This document shows, one piece after another, positions 1 through 13,600 of a stretch of 29,439 nucleotides of DNA. The notes below the pieces were generated by a model that was not told the DNA's origin, did not search any database, and saw only the letters and a list, made by a program, of their open reading frames with translations. Positions within the stretch are counted from its first letter, which is position 1. Every line of letters begins with the position of its first letter. The stretch lies in assembly GCF_000485595.1 (NCBI RefSeq), contig NW_014577603.1, positions 5,653 through 35,091 on the forward strand, written 5' to 3'. This DNA comes from Priapulus caudatus (Eukaryota; Priapulida; Priapulimorpha; Priapulimorphida; Priapulidae). The position numbers and the translations under genes are program-made.

Positions 1-22
1 AATATAGGCGAAGCGAGCCAAT

Positions 23-30
<8 letters not shown>

Positions 31-83
<53 letters not shown>

Positions 84-160
84 GATAGAGAGAGATAGAG
101 ATAGAGATAGAGATAGAGGTAGAGGTAGAGAGAGAGGGAGATGGAGAGAGAGTGGGAGCG
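31..160. repeat. GA-rich microsatellite
   Basis: A nearly pure GA dinucleotide run (31-77) passes into an imperfect GATA/GAGA stretch to about 160. It lies in the intron upstream of the first recognised laminin exon. Low-complexity open frames on the opposite strand (Ser/Ile/Leu runs) are a by-product of the repeat and not genes. Confidence 0.95.
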
Positions 161-1308
161 AGAGAGCGACAACGAGCAGTAAAGAGGGAGGAAGGAAAGA
201 CAGGAGAGAGCAGGAGCAGAATTAAGGGTGGAGCAAGAAGTGGGAAGCGAGGACAACATACCATCAGGAGTCAATGAAGAGAAATTGTTCTTCAATTTTG
301 TCTTGTGATAATAATAATAATTCGAATAATAATAATAGCATTTTTGGGGACAAATTTGTCTATATTAACTCCTGATACCATGGTGAGAGATCGGCAGTGT
401 AATTTGGTGCCGATTCCCATGCGTTATGGATTACGTTCCCGGAAATATTTTTTCTGTTTTTGTTATTTCACTCTCATGCTGGTTGTTAGTGGTTGGCTGC
501 GGAATGTCCCACGCTCAAGAATTATACTTATTGATAAGCATTCTAAGAAACAAGGCTTCGCCTGCCTTCTACACAGGGCGTGTACTGACCCACCAAACAG
601 CTGCACGTTAGGTAATTTATGACTTGTTAATTAGCAAGGTAATTAAAACTTTTCGCAGTATAACATGAGCAAGAATTTATTGCAGCGCGTGTTCATTTGG
701 TGCAAAAAGGCTCATGCTCGTACTGCACACTTGTCGCTTGTACTTGCAGCATAGACTTGGCAGCGCATCAAATAACTTCTATCGAATTTATTATCTTATA
801 TATCTTACGTCCTTGTCATTATAAATTAAGGCAGTACCAGTTAAGGGCTGTGGTCACAGGTCAGAGTATATTCCGTTCGTCAGTATTGCCTTCTGGGACT
901 GCGCTTGGGTGTGCTATACCGTAGCTAAAATGCATAAACCTCTAGCATTGCTTTTACAGCTGTGATAAAAAATATATGTGCGTTAGATAGTTGAAAATAA
1001 CGGTAACTCTCGTTGATATACCTGAGCAGTGTATTACATGTTTAACATATATGATTATGTGTATTCAAGCTTTAGTCGTATTTTATGCCTTTGTTATTCT
1101 CACCAACTATTGTGCATTGCAGGTGTACATCAGATATATATAGCTCTATATATATATGTATAGCTGTCGGTGTGTATTAGCAGGTATAACGTAGATTAGC
1201 ATACATGTCGTCATGATGCATTGGCAAGTGTATCGTCAGCGCTATACCTGGTGTTGTATGTTACAAGTGCTACTTTCAGCATAATCACCTATTACCGTGC
1301 GGTTACAG
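161..1308 (+). other. Intron upstream of first visible laminin exon
   Basis: No laminin-like or other recognisable coding sequence was found on either strand. The interval is AT-rich with short open frames only, and ends in a pyrimidine-containing 3' splice site (ggttacag) before exon 1. The laminin N-terminal (LN) domain, which precedes LE1 in every gamma chain, is not here, so its exons lie before the window. Confidence 0.75.
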
Positions 1309-1487
1309 GTGCAAGTGTAATGGTCACTCGAGTGAGTGCAGGGCAGTGACAGGACAGAACTTGGAGGAGGAGCTAGTGTGTATGTGCGAGCACAAGACAA
1401 CCGGACCGGACTGCGAGCGCTGCTTGCCCTTCTATAACGACCAGCCGTGGGGCAGGGCCACCGTGTCAGATGCGCGCCAGTGCCAAC
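1309..1487 (+). CDS. LAMC1: Laminin gamma exon 1: LE1
   Basis: The exon starts with the last base of a split codon (phase 2) and reads [10 protein letters not shown]..., then [15 protein letters not shown] and [13 protein letters not shown], the characteristic first EGF-like module after the LN domain of gamma chains. The NDxPWxRAT signature is shared with vertebrate gamma1. Donor gtgagt at 1488; it ends after the first base of a codon, which is completed by exon 2 to give Pro in QCQPC. All eight module cysteines are accounted for across exons 1-2. Confidence 0.96.
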
Positions 1488-4400
1488 GTGAGTAAACACA
1501 CATATGCACACTCACTAGCATGAACACATTTATATAATGAACGTGAAGGACAACTATGCCAGCTGTCTCAGCAACGATGGCATTTCCGAATTTTCGAAAA
1601 TTGCTACTAGGTCCCCAGACTCCCCGCCCTTGGCTGAATTGTTCAGTGTTGGCCTTCCCATCCCCTGCCTCTGCTGATCTTGGGGTACTAACAACTTTGG
1701 CAGGTATTGTGATATAAGGTTCCGAATAGTAATTGCAAAACATCTACTATTTTATTGTGTGGAATTTCCACGACCAAAAACAGCATTTTATTTGAGATTG
1801 CGGTCGAACCGTTGTCGCGTCGACATGGTAACGCGCTAGTTTCCCGAAGCCAGTGTGCATGCAATAAATCAATACGCGTTCTGCGCGTAGTGTTTCACGA
1901 AAGTGCTGGTCGGCTACTTTGTCGTGCCCGCATGGCAGCCGAAACTGCAGACTAGGAAAGCAGTTACTACCCCCGAGCATTTAATATTGCGGCAACAAAG
2001 ATTTTTTGTGGAGATTATAGCGTCTGCGGGTTTCTCTGCGTTCGTCTCATTCATTCGCCGAGTTACATTCGTGTGTGTAGCTGTTCCTAGGCGTTGTTTG
2101 TCGTCGGCGAAGTGTAAAAACTTGGGACTTCATGTGTATGTTGGCCGTCGTAGGAAAGATTTTCTTGATATATTTCGGCTCTGTTGTAAAGATACTTGCA
2201 GTATAATGACTCTCTGTGATTTTGACTCGGGGGTCTACTGGCTACTTTTCTGTATCCCGGCTGCCTTGCTACCCCGTACCATTGTTACTTGTTCGCTTTG
2301 CCAACGATTTTAGCATCTTATATTATACGGAAATGCTGCAAATTTTCTGCAATCGCACATAATGCATAAGATGCATAAGTGGCATATCGATTCCTCCATC
2401 CTCAAATCAGTGCTTTGGATTTGAAATGCCGCATGTGTGACAGGCTAGCATTGAAACGCTTTGCCAATATGTGTGAACGTAAGCAGTGCGGTATTATATG
2501 AGATTAACTCTTTCTTTTTTATCCTCAACCCTGTAAAAATGTTTGCTTGCTGCCTGTTTCTAGTGTGGTGTACTTGTGTTGGCTGCGTAGAGACCATTCG
2601 TTGTTCGCATTCATAGCGTGTTGATCTCCGGACTTTCGTGTCAATAGCTCTCTAGCTCGACACCACACAAAGCTTTCCTGCTTTTTTCTCTATTCATAGC
2701 CTCGGTTTGCACAGTGAAAGCCAATACTGCGGTGGAATGCCGGCTACAAACACGCGTGCTATAGCGGCGCACATCCTCGCATCTGGATGGGTCTCCCCCG
2801 CCTGGCACAGAAAGCCTTTGCGGTCGTTGGTTTCGTTCTTCCGCCTACCAGTATAGTTTGCTTTAGCCACCGCTATACCATTGTTCACCACTAGATGGTG
2901 CCACTGTGTTGAGACACTGTATATATAACAGCTGTTATACATGGTTACATACATACAGCGCTAGTGGTGTAGTAACCCTATCTCTAAACACCCATCGTAT
3001 CCCGTTTACTTTAGCCATCATTTTCCTGCTATAATAACCCCATAAAGGTGAATTTCTCATTGCAAAGTATAATTCATATGTATGAGTTGGCAAAATGTTT
3101 TGGTTATCCCACATTTAGATATCAAATTTGGATGAGTAAAACTCTAACCACCTTCACACAGGAAAGGTACGTGGGACCACGTTCCTATAATAGTTTCGGC
3201 GTAGTATGTATGCTCTAATTCGTGTGTGTAGAGAATGTACCGGGAGCATCCAGATTTCCATATAAATCGTTCCTTGAACTGGTGACCTTCATTCTCTATT
3301 TGCCATTCTTACTCGTTGGCAACAGCTAGTGTGTGCTGTTGTCGTGAGATATTATAGTTGATTAATTCTAGTCTGTGCGGTGACTGACACCCGTGACATG
3401 TTTAGTGGCCGTTACAAATACTGCAAACCCTCATGGTTAGCTGTAGTTGGTTTATGGCAGTGCAACCCAGCGATGTAATGTTGTACTGTGTTTTATAGTA
3501 ACTCCAATGTTTTATTATCATGCAGAGAGTGTATTATCAATGGGAATGCGTACACTGTTATATTATATATATATTATATTATATCAGAAGTCTATCAATA
3601 GATATTGATAGACTCCTGACTATCAATAGATATTGATAGACTCCTGATTATATTATATACTGCTGAAATTTATACATTTTTATATTTGTTCTTAACCAGA
3701 ATTGTTATTTACTTATGTTTGTCGGAATAATAGCCCATTATTAGGGCTAAAGTTTATTGTTTTTGATATCTGACATTAAATAAAGATTCTTGTATCCTGT
3801 ATCTTGTATCTTGTAACTGTCCCACGGCAAAGTTTGCTTAACAAGCCGCGTGTACAGCAATCATGACTAGTTTACCCATAGCAAGCACTCACTTCGGGCA
3901 CACCGTTAGCACATCCAGAGTATCCAAATAGAGATTGTCTAGACCGTTTCAGCGCGATATGGGTTGATTCGCTCCTTCCTCGAATACCTCGCGACCACAC
4001 GGACGAGGACGATATGAGACTGTACAGCGGAAGATAGAACAGCGGTCTCTCTGTCCTTTTATCTTTCATGTCAATAATATGGTATGCTGTGTCGAGTGGG
4101 CCTGCTCTGCATGGAACCTTCACGCTCCGTTTAGAATCCGGAAACTGCGTGATTGTTGTTATATCATGTTAAATGGCCACGGGTCAACTCGGACGTGGTA
4201 TTTCATGCTCTCATTGCTTTCATATGATCGGTGTCACAGTGATTGTGCAGTTATTGTCACATTCGTTCTCTGTTACCGTGAACGTGCATCGTCATATAGC
4301 TGGTGTCTCCGTGAGGGACCCTAGTTGTGAAGCGTTGTTCTGGATCACACTAGTGATTTGTGCGCTTCTGTGGCGGCACACGGTTAGTGTGTCAGCTTTA

Positions 4401-7400
4401 AGCCTACCATTTGTACCTGACGACTCATTGACACCCTCCTAGCATTCATGTGCATGGCTCAGGTCTCCATCAAACATCAGTCACCACCTGGCAAGAAATG
4501 CTTCAGCCAGACCCACTACTCGTCAAACCCATGAACTGAATTACAATGTCATCTGTCCCAACAAAGACTGTTATAGATACTCGCTTTATTCCCGGACAAT
4601 ACCAACATGGAATGCACTACCACCTACTACCAAGACTGCTCCTGATGTGGCTTCATTTAAAAATTTAATTAACAGCAGTAAAGAAAACGTGAAGAAAATT
4701 TAAGACATCAAAGCGATGCATGGTGACCTGTACGTCTATAGCCACACCAGGCGATTAGTACAGTATCAGACAAGACAAGACAAGACATGTCACGATGCAG
4801 GATGGACAGCTTCCATGCTAGCTGAAACCCGCGTTCTGATATGGCGCCGAGTAGAAGTGCGAGCTCTGTTATTTGTTCTGTGGGCACAGTGTTATTTGAC
4901 AGGTTGGAAAGTTCACGAAGAAAGTTTTGCCGCTTGTTTGATTTACCCGTGTTAGGTTAGCACACACTCGCCGCGTTTTAGTATTTCCGCGCAGGTGTGA
5001 ATATCGGAGCGTGCTGGCGAAGCATCAACTCTTATCATTTCTTATTTTTTGCCTTGTTATTTGCATAGGTCACGTGCTCAGTTAAAGCATACATAGGTTG
5101 GTTTGCGTATCCTGTCTGCATGTGGTCTAGCCATCGCTGGGGTCATGCTATAGATACTATACTATGGTGCGATCCAGTCGTGCATCAACTCGCCTGTAGC
5201 ATGGCCCGTTTCACTTGCATTCTCTTCACAGCTGCAGCTCTTCTGGTTCTAGTCCGAGGAACAATGTACCCAAATCATATTGCAGGTAGTTGCACTCAGT
5301 GAGTGGAGCTATATGCAAAGAGCAACGTGGGAATGATGATGCCTGCGAAAAAATGGGGAACGATACAGTAACGGGAAATACATCGCACGCAGGCAAACGT
5401 ATGCCGTCGGTGTGTGTTGCGTGTCGCGACGTAATAAGGTATATAGATGTCGCGCGAGAATTCTGATTTGACGATTTCGCGGCGAGTAATCGATTTACGT
5501 CTGCTTGCAGCGTGCGACTGTAACGGACTCTCGGTGACCTGCTACTTTGACCCCGACCTTCACGCGAGGACGGGTCACGGAGGTCACTGCACCGACTGTC
5601 GGGAGAACACGTCCGGCCCGCACTGTGAGCTGTGCAGGGAGAACTTCTACCGACGTCCCGTCGATGACAGATGCTCTGACTGCCAGTGCAACCCAACGGG
5701 TAAGTGATGAGTTGCTGGAATCGACCTGCCCTACCTGAGAAAGATAACAACACCCGTATCAGATATTCTCGCGGGGTCGATCGAGCTAGGCCAACTTATG
5801 CATGTTTTTCGTGCGTACCCCCGAAGTGTAGACTTTGTGGCACTTTGTTGCCAAGGAATTAAAAAAAAAAAGTTCTATGGTAATGTTTATTTTCTATAAA
5901 TGTTGGTCAAATACACTGGCCAGGTTGATTAGCAAAGTTTATATCAATATCTAATCATATCAATATCTATATCAATATGTTAGTGTGGAACTGGGTGGTG
6001 TACTAGCTGAACCCTTGACAGTAACAATATCGGAAGAGATTCAATGTGGCAATGGATGAATAGTTGCATTATTTAAAAAAAAAGTGAATATGTTATCAAT
6101 GAACTGGAATTCTATGGGAAATTTTAAATTATTAATTATTATTTCATTTCTTCAACATGGACAAGTATTTTTTCAACAGAAATTTATATGATTTCAGTCA
6201 AGTATTACTGACATATAGATGAGCTCACAATAATGATAGATCAATAACGATCGTCTATAGTTTACACATCACGTCGCTAATGTTAACCATCCTCTACAGG
6301 ATGCGAAATTAACGCGAGTCCGGAGTCAAATACATTATTTACAGCTCGTGTGCTCTAAAGCAAATTGGGCCAAAGTTTATATATCAAAAACTGAACAGCA
6401 GTGGCTTAGTTTTCAAGTGTACAGAAGGTAGCAGATTCAGAATCATTGTTTAGCAGAGGTGTGATTTATGTGCTATGCAGGGTGCGAAATCAACGTGAAT
6501 CCGGAGTCAAATACTCCCTGATTTACTGCCGGACTCCCTGATTTGACATATGCAGGAGTCTGTGTGACTCCCTGAAAATTCTGCCATACTAAAAAATAAA
6601 ATTTGGCAGACGTGCAACCGCATGAATCTTCAAAATAAGCACATGCGTTATTGTAATATCTTTAGTTTTGAACTTCAGACTGCGGACTACCTCATTTTGC
6701 CGCTGACTCCCGCAAAAGTTAATTTCTACCCCTCCTCTATGTGTAGGTTCGAGGACACTGCAGTGTGATGATGGCGGACGCTGTCAGTGCAAGCCGGGAG
6801 TGACAGGCGACAAATGTGATCGCTGTCAGCCTGGCTTCTATGAGTTTGGAGAGGGTGGTTGCAGGTGTGTATGCATATCATTGATGGGCTTCTTTTGCTA
6901 GCCACCATGGTTTGAAGCGCAGGTTGGAGTCTGGAGATATCTTCTCTGAATCGTCTCTGCCTTATTCTAGCCGTGTCCCAGTTTTTCACCTCAGTCATCA
7001 CAGTTTTCATTATCATCATCATCAGTACTCACACCATGGCTACTGTCATCAACACCACCACCCCACCGCCATCAGCAGCAGCAGCAGCAGCAGCATTAGT
7101 GTTATAATAATCTGTGAATAGAGAGGGCTACATGGCAATCGCTTGCCGTAAAAATGCGGCTTAAACTTTCTCATCGTACCATCAGACTTACTAGTGACGT
7201 CACACCACAGGTCATGTGACTGCACTGAGGCTGGTAGCCTTGACAACAGCCCGACCTGTGACTCGCGCAACGGGCAGTGTTCGTGCAAGGAGCACGTCGA
7301 GGGACGCACGTGCGACCAGTGCAAGCCCGGTTACTTCAATCTGGAATCCGACAACAAGTTTGGCTGCATCCCCTGCTTCTGCTACGGGCATTCGTCGACT

Positions 7401-7575
7401 TGTCAGAGTTCCGACGACTACGTGGCCAGGAACATTGGTGCTGACTTCAACAACGGTGAGTAGCGGAGAGTGAGCTTGCACTGCCGGCATTGCATGTGCA
7501 TGGTGGCCAGCAGTGGCGAAATGTTTACGTGAAGGTTTTATACCATTAACAGTCATTTTAGTGTGTGCTTCTCTG

Positions 7576-7611
<36 letters not shown>

Positions 7612-10600
7612 TGTGGGTGTGCGCGCGCGCGTGCGTGCGTATGTTATCATGTAGTTAAGCTGTATAAGCTTTACTCACTCTGCTCTTTTTCCCTGCATCT
7701 TTTTTCGCATTTTACCTGCACTTTTGAATGCAGTTTAATCGTGTCTAGTATGAAAGCTTACAGGATACTCATACAATGTTTCTCTTTGCTGCAGGTGCAC
7801 AGAACTGGAAGGCGGTCGATCAGGAGGGCAACAGGGTTGACATACAGTGGAATGCCATCACACAGAACATTGGCGTTAATGCAGAGAAGAATGAGATGGT
7901 ATACTTCACTGCCCCGAGTGAGTGCCGAATTACAAGATACTTTCCTACATCTAGACTGAAATAGTTTCACCGCAGAACGTGTCGTCTCTGGTGAGATGCT
8001 TTCGTGCCACCGAAAAGTAACCTGAATAGAATAGTTGTTAGACTTTGAGTGACTCGAGAAGGGGAAGAAGACTTCCCTACATACACACATTGTCCCTACA
8101 TACACACATTGTCCCTACATATATACCAGACTTTAAGCCTACGTTACAACAAGAGATTGTATATTATTATAATATGTTACTTACATATAAGTATATTACA
8201 TATTATTACTTATAATAAGTAGCTTACATTTAATGGCTGTCAAAAGGTAGGAGAAGGAGATGGCCAACATGAGTAAGTAGAGTGACGGCTTCTCCGCACC
8301 GGCTGTAGCCATGACACCGCGCGACAAGCAACGTATTAGCCAGCGAGCCGTGCAGCCGTGATTTGCACGGTCAGTTTTGAAATTGCACGGCCAAAAATGT
8401 GTAGCACGGCCTAAAATATTGATCTAAAGCCGTGTACATTTGTGAAATTGCACTCCCAAATATTTTTTCTGCACTGCCACAATACTCATTCCTGGCTAAT
8501 TCCCTGGCGACAAGTGCGGAATCGCCTCTTGTTGCTCGTGCCGGCGTCGCGACGGACTTACGTATCTCCGCTTTTCGCACAGGCCGCTTTCTCGGGGACA
8601 GACGCGCCAGCTACAACCAGATACTTGAGTTTTCGCTGCACATCGGGGAGGAGGGAGGCAGTCCCACACGCTACGATGTGGTGCTGGTGGGAGGCGATGG
8701 CCAGAAGGTGTCCGTACCTGTGTTCGCTCAGAGACAGCAGGTTAGTTCGCTACGATGTCCGCTTCACTCGCGCGATTTCCGTCGTCACTGTGCTTTCGCA
8801 GCAGTAGCAGCAGTAGCAGCAGTAGCAGCAGTAGCAACAGCAGCAGCAGTAGTAGCAGCAGCAGCAGCAGTAGCAGCAGTAGCAGTAGTAGCAGTAGCAG
8901 CAGTAGTAGTAGCAGCAGTAGTAGCAGCAGCAGCAGCAGTAGCAGCAGCAGTAGCAGCAGTAGCAGCAGAAGCAGTAGCAGCAGCAGCAGCAGTAGTAGT
9001 AGCAGGAGCAGCAGCAGAAGCAGCAGCAGTAGCAGCAACAGAAGCAGCAGCAGTAGCAGCAGTAGCAGCAGCAGTAGTAGCAGTAGCAGCAACAGAAGTA
9101 GCAGAAGTAGCAGCAGTAGCAGCAGGAGCAGCAGGAGCAGCAGTAGCAGCAGAAGCAGCAGCAGCATTGTTTCTGCAACATAATTGAGCTAAATATGTGT
9201 TGACGACACTTCTATATAACAGCACTTGTCTATAACGCACACTTTTAGAGTTGCTATTCAGTGACCCTTATTTACTGCTTTGGCTGCAGCACATGAATTT
9301 TTCTAATACTAACACAGCATACCTGAGCAATAAAATACATTGCACAGTTTGTATGTACTTTATGTAACAAACGCAATTTATAATAATGTTGTTATTGTAA
9401 TAATTTTTAAAAAATGAGTACGTATTATGCATAATTGCCTCGGTGATACGATCGTGTTTTTTTCGCGTAGATGCCGCGTACCGTGGGCCAGAAGTTCAAG
9501 TTCAAGCTGAGTGAACATCCAGACTACCAGTGGTCTCCCTACATGAACCCAATCAGCTTCATGCACCTGCTCTCCAACCTGACAGAGTTGAAAATACGTG
9601 GTACCTACACTCCCGGCGGTAAGAAAGTCCGAAGCGGGGTGGACAGAAGTGGGATTGTTTGTTCATAGATGAACTACCTCTATGCAGCTGAGCGAGATAA
9701 CCAGGCCCTTCTTGTACGTTATTGCTATGTTAACTAAGCTCAGTGAGTTTGTAGTACATGCACGTATGCGTGCCCAAATGTTGACATTACCTCACTACGT
9801 TACTAAGCTTTGTCTTTAGATCATCGTATTGCAACACTGATTGGGTAGAGAGAGCTGCCTGTTAATCAACCCAAGCTCGTATCTCAATTCACGACATGCG
9901 TTTGCAGATGCGGGCATCCACACGTAATATACCAATTGGCATGCTATATTCCTATATCGTTATCTCTATCGATATTCATCGAAATTCATCGATATTCATC
10001 GATATTTATCGGAATCTCAATTCATGACATGCGTTTGCAGATCCCGGCACTGTCATGTATGAGTTGGCATGCTATATTCCCATATCGTTATCTCTATCGA
10101 TATCTCGTGCCACTCGCGCTAGGTGTCGGATTTCTGGACGCCATTAAGCTGGGTTCGGCGCGGCGTGGTTCGAGCGGAGACCCCGCGCGCTGGGTGGAGC
10201 AGTGCACGTGTACCGACAGCTACCTCGGGCAGAACTGCGAGGACTGTGCGCCCGGCTTCCGCCGCGACCCGCCCAACGGAGGTCCGCTCGACAGATGCGT
10301 GCCCTGCCAGTGCAACAACCACTCGGAGACTTGCGACGTACAGACAGGTACGTGAAGTGAGCGATGTTGGAAGATCAAATCGAACGATCCGAGGCGGAGG
10401 AGTACTTCATTCATACTGTTGCGATTTCTGTTGCATTCACGGGTGCATGTGTACGTGTGTAATCGTCGCATTGGTTGTATTTTTAGGTTTATTTTTGATA
10501 CGTAGGACTTTAGGTCAGTGATTTGCTGGCGTGTAGACGAGCTGCCGCCTATCTCCTTACTGAAGTTACGAAATGATACTGCGTAAATTGTTTAAGCAAG

Positions 10601-13600
10601 TGTTGTCAGCAAGTGCTCTTAAGCAGTTCTCAACAGCATATTTTAACAGATGTCATATGCTCATCTGTCTGTCTGTTATGATGTTTACTTGAAACTATAT
10701 GTGTCCGTTATATGCTATCTTTGCTTAGTTGATTCATAAATTTTTTATCCATGATACCTTTAGGTCGTTGCATCTGCCAACACTACACAGAAGGAAACAA
10801 CTGTGAACGATGCGTATCTGGTTACTATGGTAACCCATCAATGGGAACACCAAACGACTGTCAGGTCTGTCCATGCCCGAATCAAGGACCTTGTATTCAG
10901 GTGCAGGTAAGTGGTACTGTCGAAGCTCTGTCTTAGTGGATTAATGGGATGGACCTTAACGAGTCAGTATGAAATGCGAACGTTAATAGCATAGATATAT
11001 TATAGATATATTATTTCATAGAATGTAAGAACATATGGGCTTCGATGACATCCCGATGAATTGACAAGTTACCATCTCGCATCGTAATACCCGAGCTGCA
11101 TACTTCCTAGGACAACCAGGTGGCGTGTTTGAACTGCCCAGCGGGTTACGGAGGGCTGCTGTGTGACGTGTGCACGGATGGACACTACGGTGACCCTGAG
11201 GGCAAGTACGGTCTACCCTCAGACTGTATGTCGTGCACCTGCAACGACAACATCGACCCAAATGCGATCGGTAACTGCAACGGGTGAGTCTTCTACTTGG
11301 AATATTGGTAGTCACAATGACCCATGAAACACATCAACCTTACTGTTATTGTAATTGTATTTATTGCCCAGTGTTCAGTTAGGCATCATTAGAAGGGACT
11401 AGTGTCACCACAGAGTAATATTGTACTATAGAGACAGTGAAAGTGTAGAGCCTTGTCCTGTTACATACTATAAGCGGGCCGTTCCTATAAAGTGTACCCT
11501 TGCCAGCTGTGTTTGCACCTATAACTTCACTGGACTAGCTGTGTACATTATTTACAGCTCGTGTGCTCTAAAGAAAATTGGGCCAAAGTTTATATATCAA
11601 AAACTCAACAGCAGTGGCTTAGTTGTCAATTGTACAGAAGGTAGCAGATTCAGATTCATTGTTTAGCGGTGGTATGATTTATGTGCTATGCAGGGAATTA
11701 ACGCGAATCCGGAGTCAAATAATACTTCCTGATTTACTGTCGGACTCCCTGATTTGACATATGCAGGAGTCCGTGTGACTCCCTAAAAATTCTGCCATAC
11801 TAACTAGTTAGTTCTAGAGAACGGCATAGTGGAATTACTGTATTTTTTCAGCAAATGTCCCAAGAAAATTTCGCAGACGTGCAACCGCATGAATCTTCAA
11901 AATAAGCAAATGCGTTATTGTTAATATCTTTAATTTTGAACCTCAGACTGCGGACTCCCTCATTTTGCTGCGGACTCCCTCTTTTTGAGGGCAGGGAGTC
12001 CGTTGTTCAAATGTTAATTTCTACCCCTGCTGCTATGGTTGTTTTTGTTCGGCGCAGTACAACGGGAGAGTGTCTAAAGTGCATCTACGACACGACGGGC
12101 AGAATGTGCGAGCGCTGCTTGCCAGGATTCTATGGCAGTGCTCTCACCAACGACAAACCCGGATGTCACGGTATGTGCACCATGTCTCGTGCTTGTCTCG
12201 TCACTACGTAGACGTTTCTGTCCCACTGTGAGGAATCTAGACCTTTTTGCTGAGTTGTAAAGATTTGTCACTCCGGTGTCGCGCGAAATTCTTGACTTGC
12301 GAAATACAGGATATATAGGATGCGTATGCGCATGCAAACCTACAAATACAAATTTACAAATACAAATACAAATTACAAATACAAACAAAAACAACACAAC
12401 AACAACAACAACATTACATTACAAATTTTATACAAACCTTCAATTGTTCGTCCAAGTGTACACAACCTACCGTAACACAAAGACGAGCTGTGATTGGTCG
12501 GGTCGGCACGCATGCGCATACTCATACGCATCCTATATCATGTATTTCGCACACGTCAGGAATTCCGCGCGACACCGGCTTGCACATGTTCTGTAAGCAG
12601 GGTATTAGGTGTAACTGCAAGAAGCTACTAGTTGTAGTTATTTTAAGCTGTTTGACAGTGGTTTGTTTAAAACTGGGTGCTATATGATATATGCTGTAAC
12701 GTTTATGTGTAGTTTAAATATTGTTTGCAAAGATAAAACAAAGATTGGAACAAGAATTTCTAATGCTGTATATTGCAGGCAATAATTTACATTTTAAAAT
12801 GGAGGCACTTAGGCAAATAGGGATACAAGAGTTGTTAATCATATAGAATTATGCTGCATCTCTCATAGTTGCAGCGAAGATTCTGATTTTGGTTGAAAGA
12901 TTCTGTTTCTCATTTTGACGTTAGCATGTAACTGCTACCCACCGGGAACTGATGCTAATGGTGATGGTGAGGTCCAATGCGACATGGACAATGGTCAGTG
13001 TCCTTGCAAGGAGAACGTCAGTGGACGCAAGTGTGGGGAATGTGCTGTTGGATACTGGAATATCGACAGGTAAACGATGGATGCTGTAGCACTGCTGTCC
13101 AGTATTTCACGCTCGCTTCGGTTCGTCAGGTATTACGATGCGGAAGATCTGTTTGACCGTACGAAGCAGCTAGCGGAGGACGCGAGGGAGCAGGCGACGG
13201 AGGTCTACGACGAGGTGCTCGAGACACTCACCGACGCCAACTCTCTGCAGCTGCCCACCGTAGACTCGGACGCGTACAACACGCAGGCGACACAGATCAG
13301 CGAGGAGGTGAGCAATCCCACAGATTATAAACGATGGCTTCCGGGTTTGGGTTAGGATTACGGTTCAGTAAGTTTTTGTTCTGTGTATGAATTCTGATAA
13401 AATTGCCAATAAAATTTCCTTGAATTTCCAATAAAAGTCCTTGAAAAGTCCTTGAAAAAATTTTCAGTCCTGTATGAACCATGTTTTAAATTAAGGTTAG
13501 GGTTAGGGTTCTTACACGTGATGCGCATTGTCGTTTTTGGCTCAACTCTTGAACAGACTATAACTAACCAACCAAACAAGCCACCCAATTAATCGCCACC

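Noticed and set aside
305-924. Short frames upstream of exon 1 as LN-domain exons or a separate gene
   Set aside because: No LN-domain motifs; composition is intronic and the frames lack splice-site context.
1432-2954. Several 77-136 codon frames on both strands in intron 1
   Set aside because: No domain resemblance, no repeats of family motifs, no conserved splice context.
8742-9240. Open frames of more than 140 codons (poly-Leu, poly-Ser, Cys/Tyr, Ala/Thr)
   Set aside because: All come from one CAG/TAG microsatellite; an uninterrupted triplet repeat is open in several frames without being a gene.
13493-13512. Interstitial telomere repeat (GGTTAGGGTTAGGG)
   Set aside because: Only about two and a half units; likely chance or a short slipped repeat.
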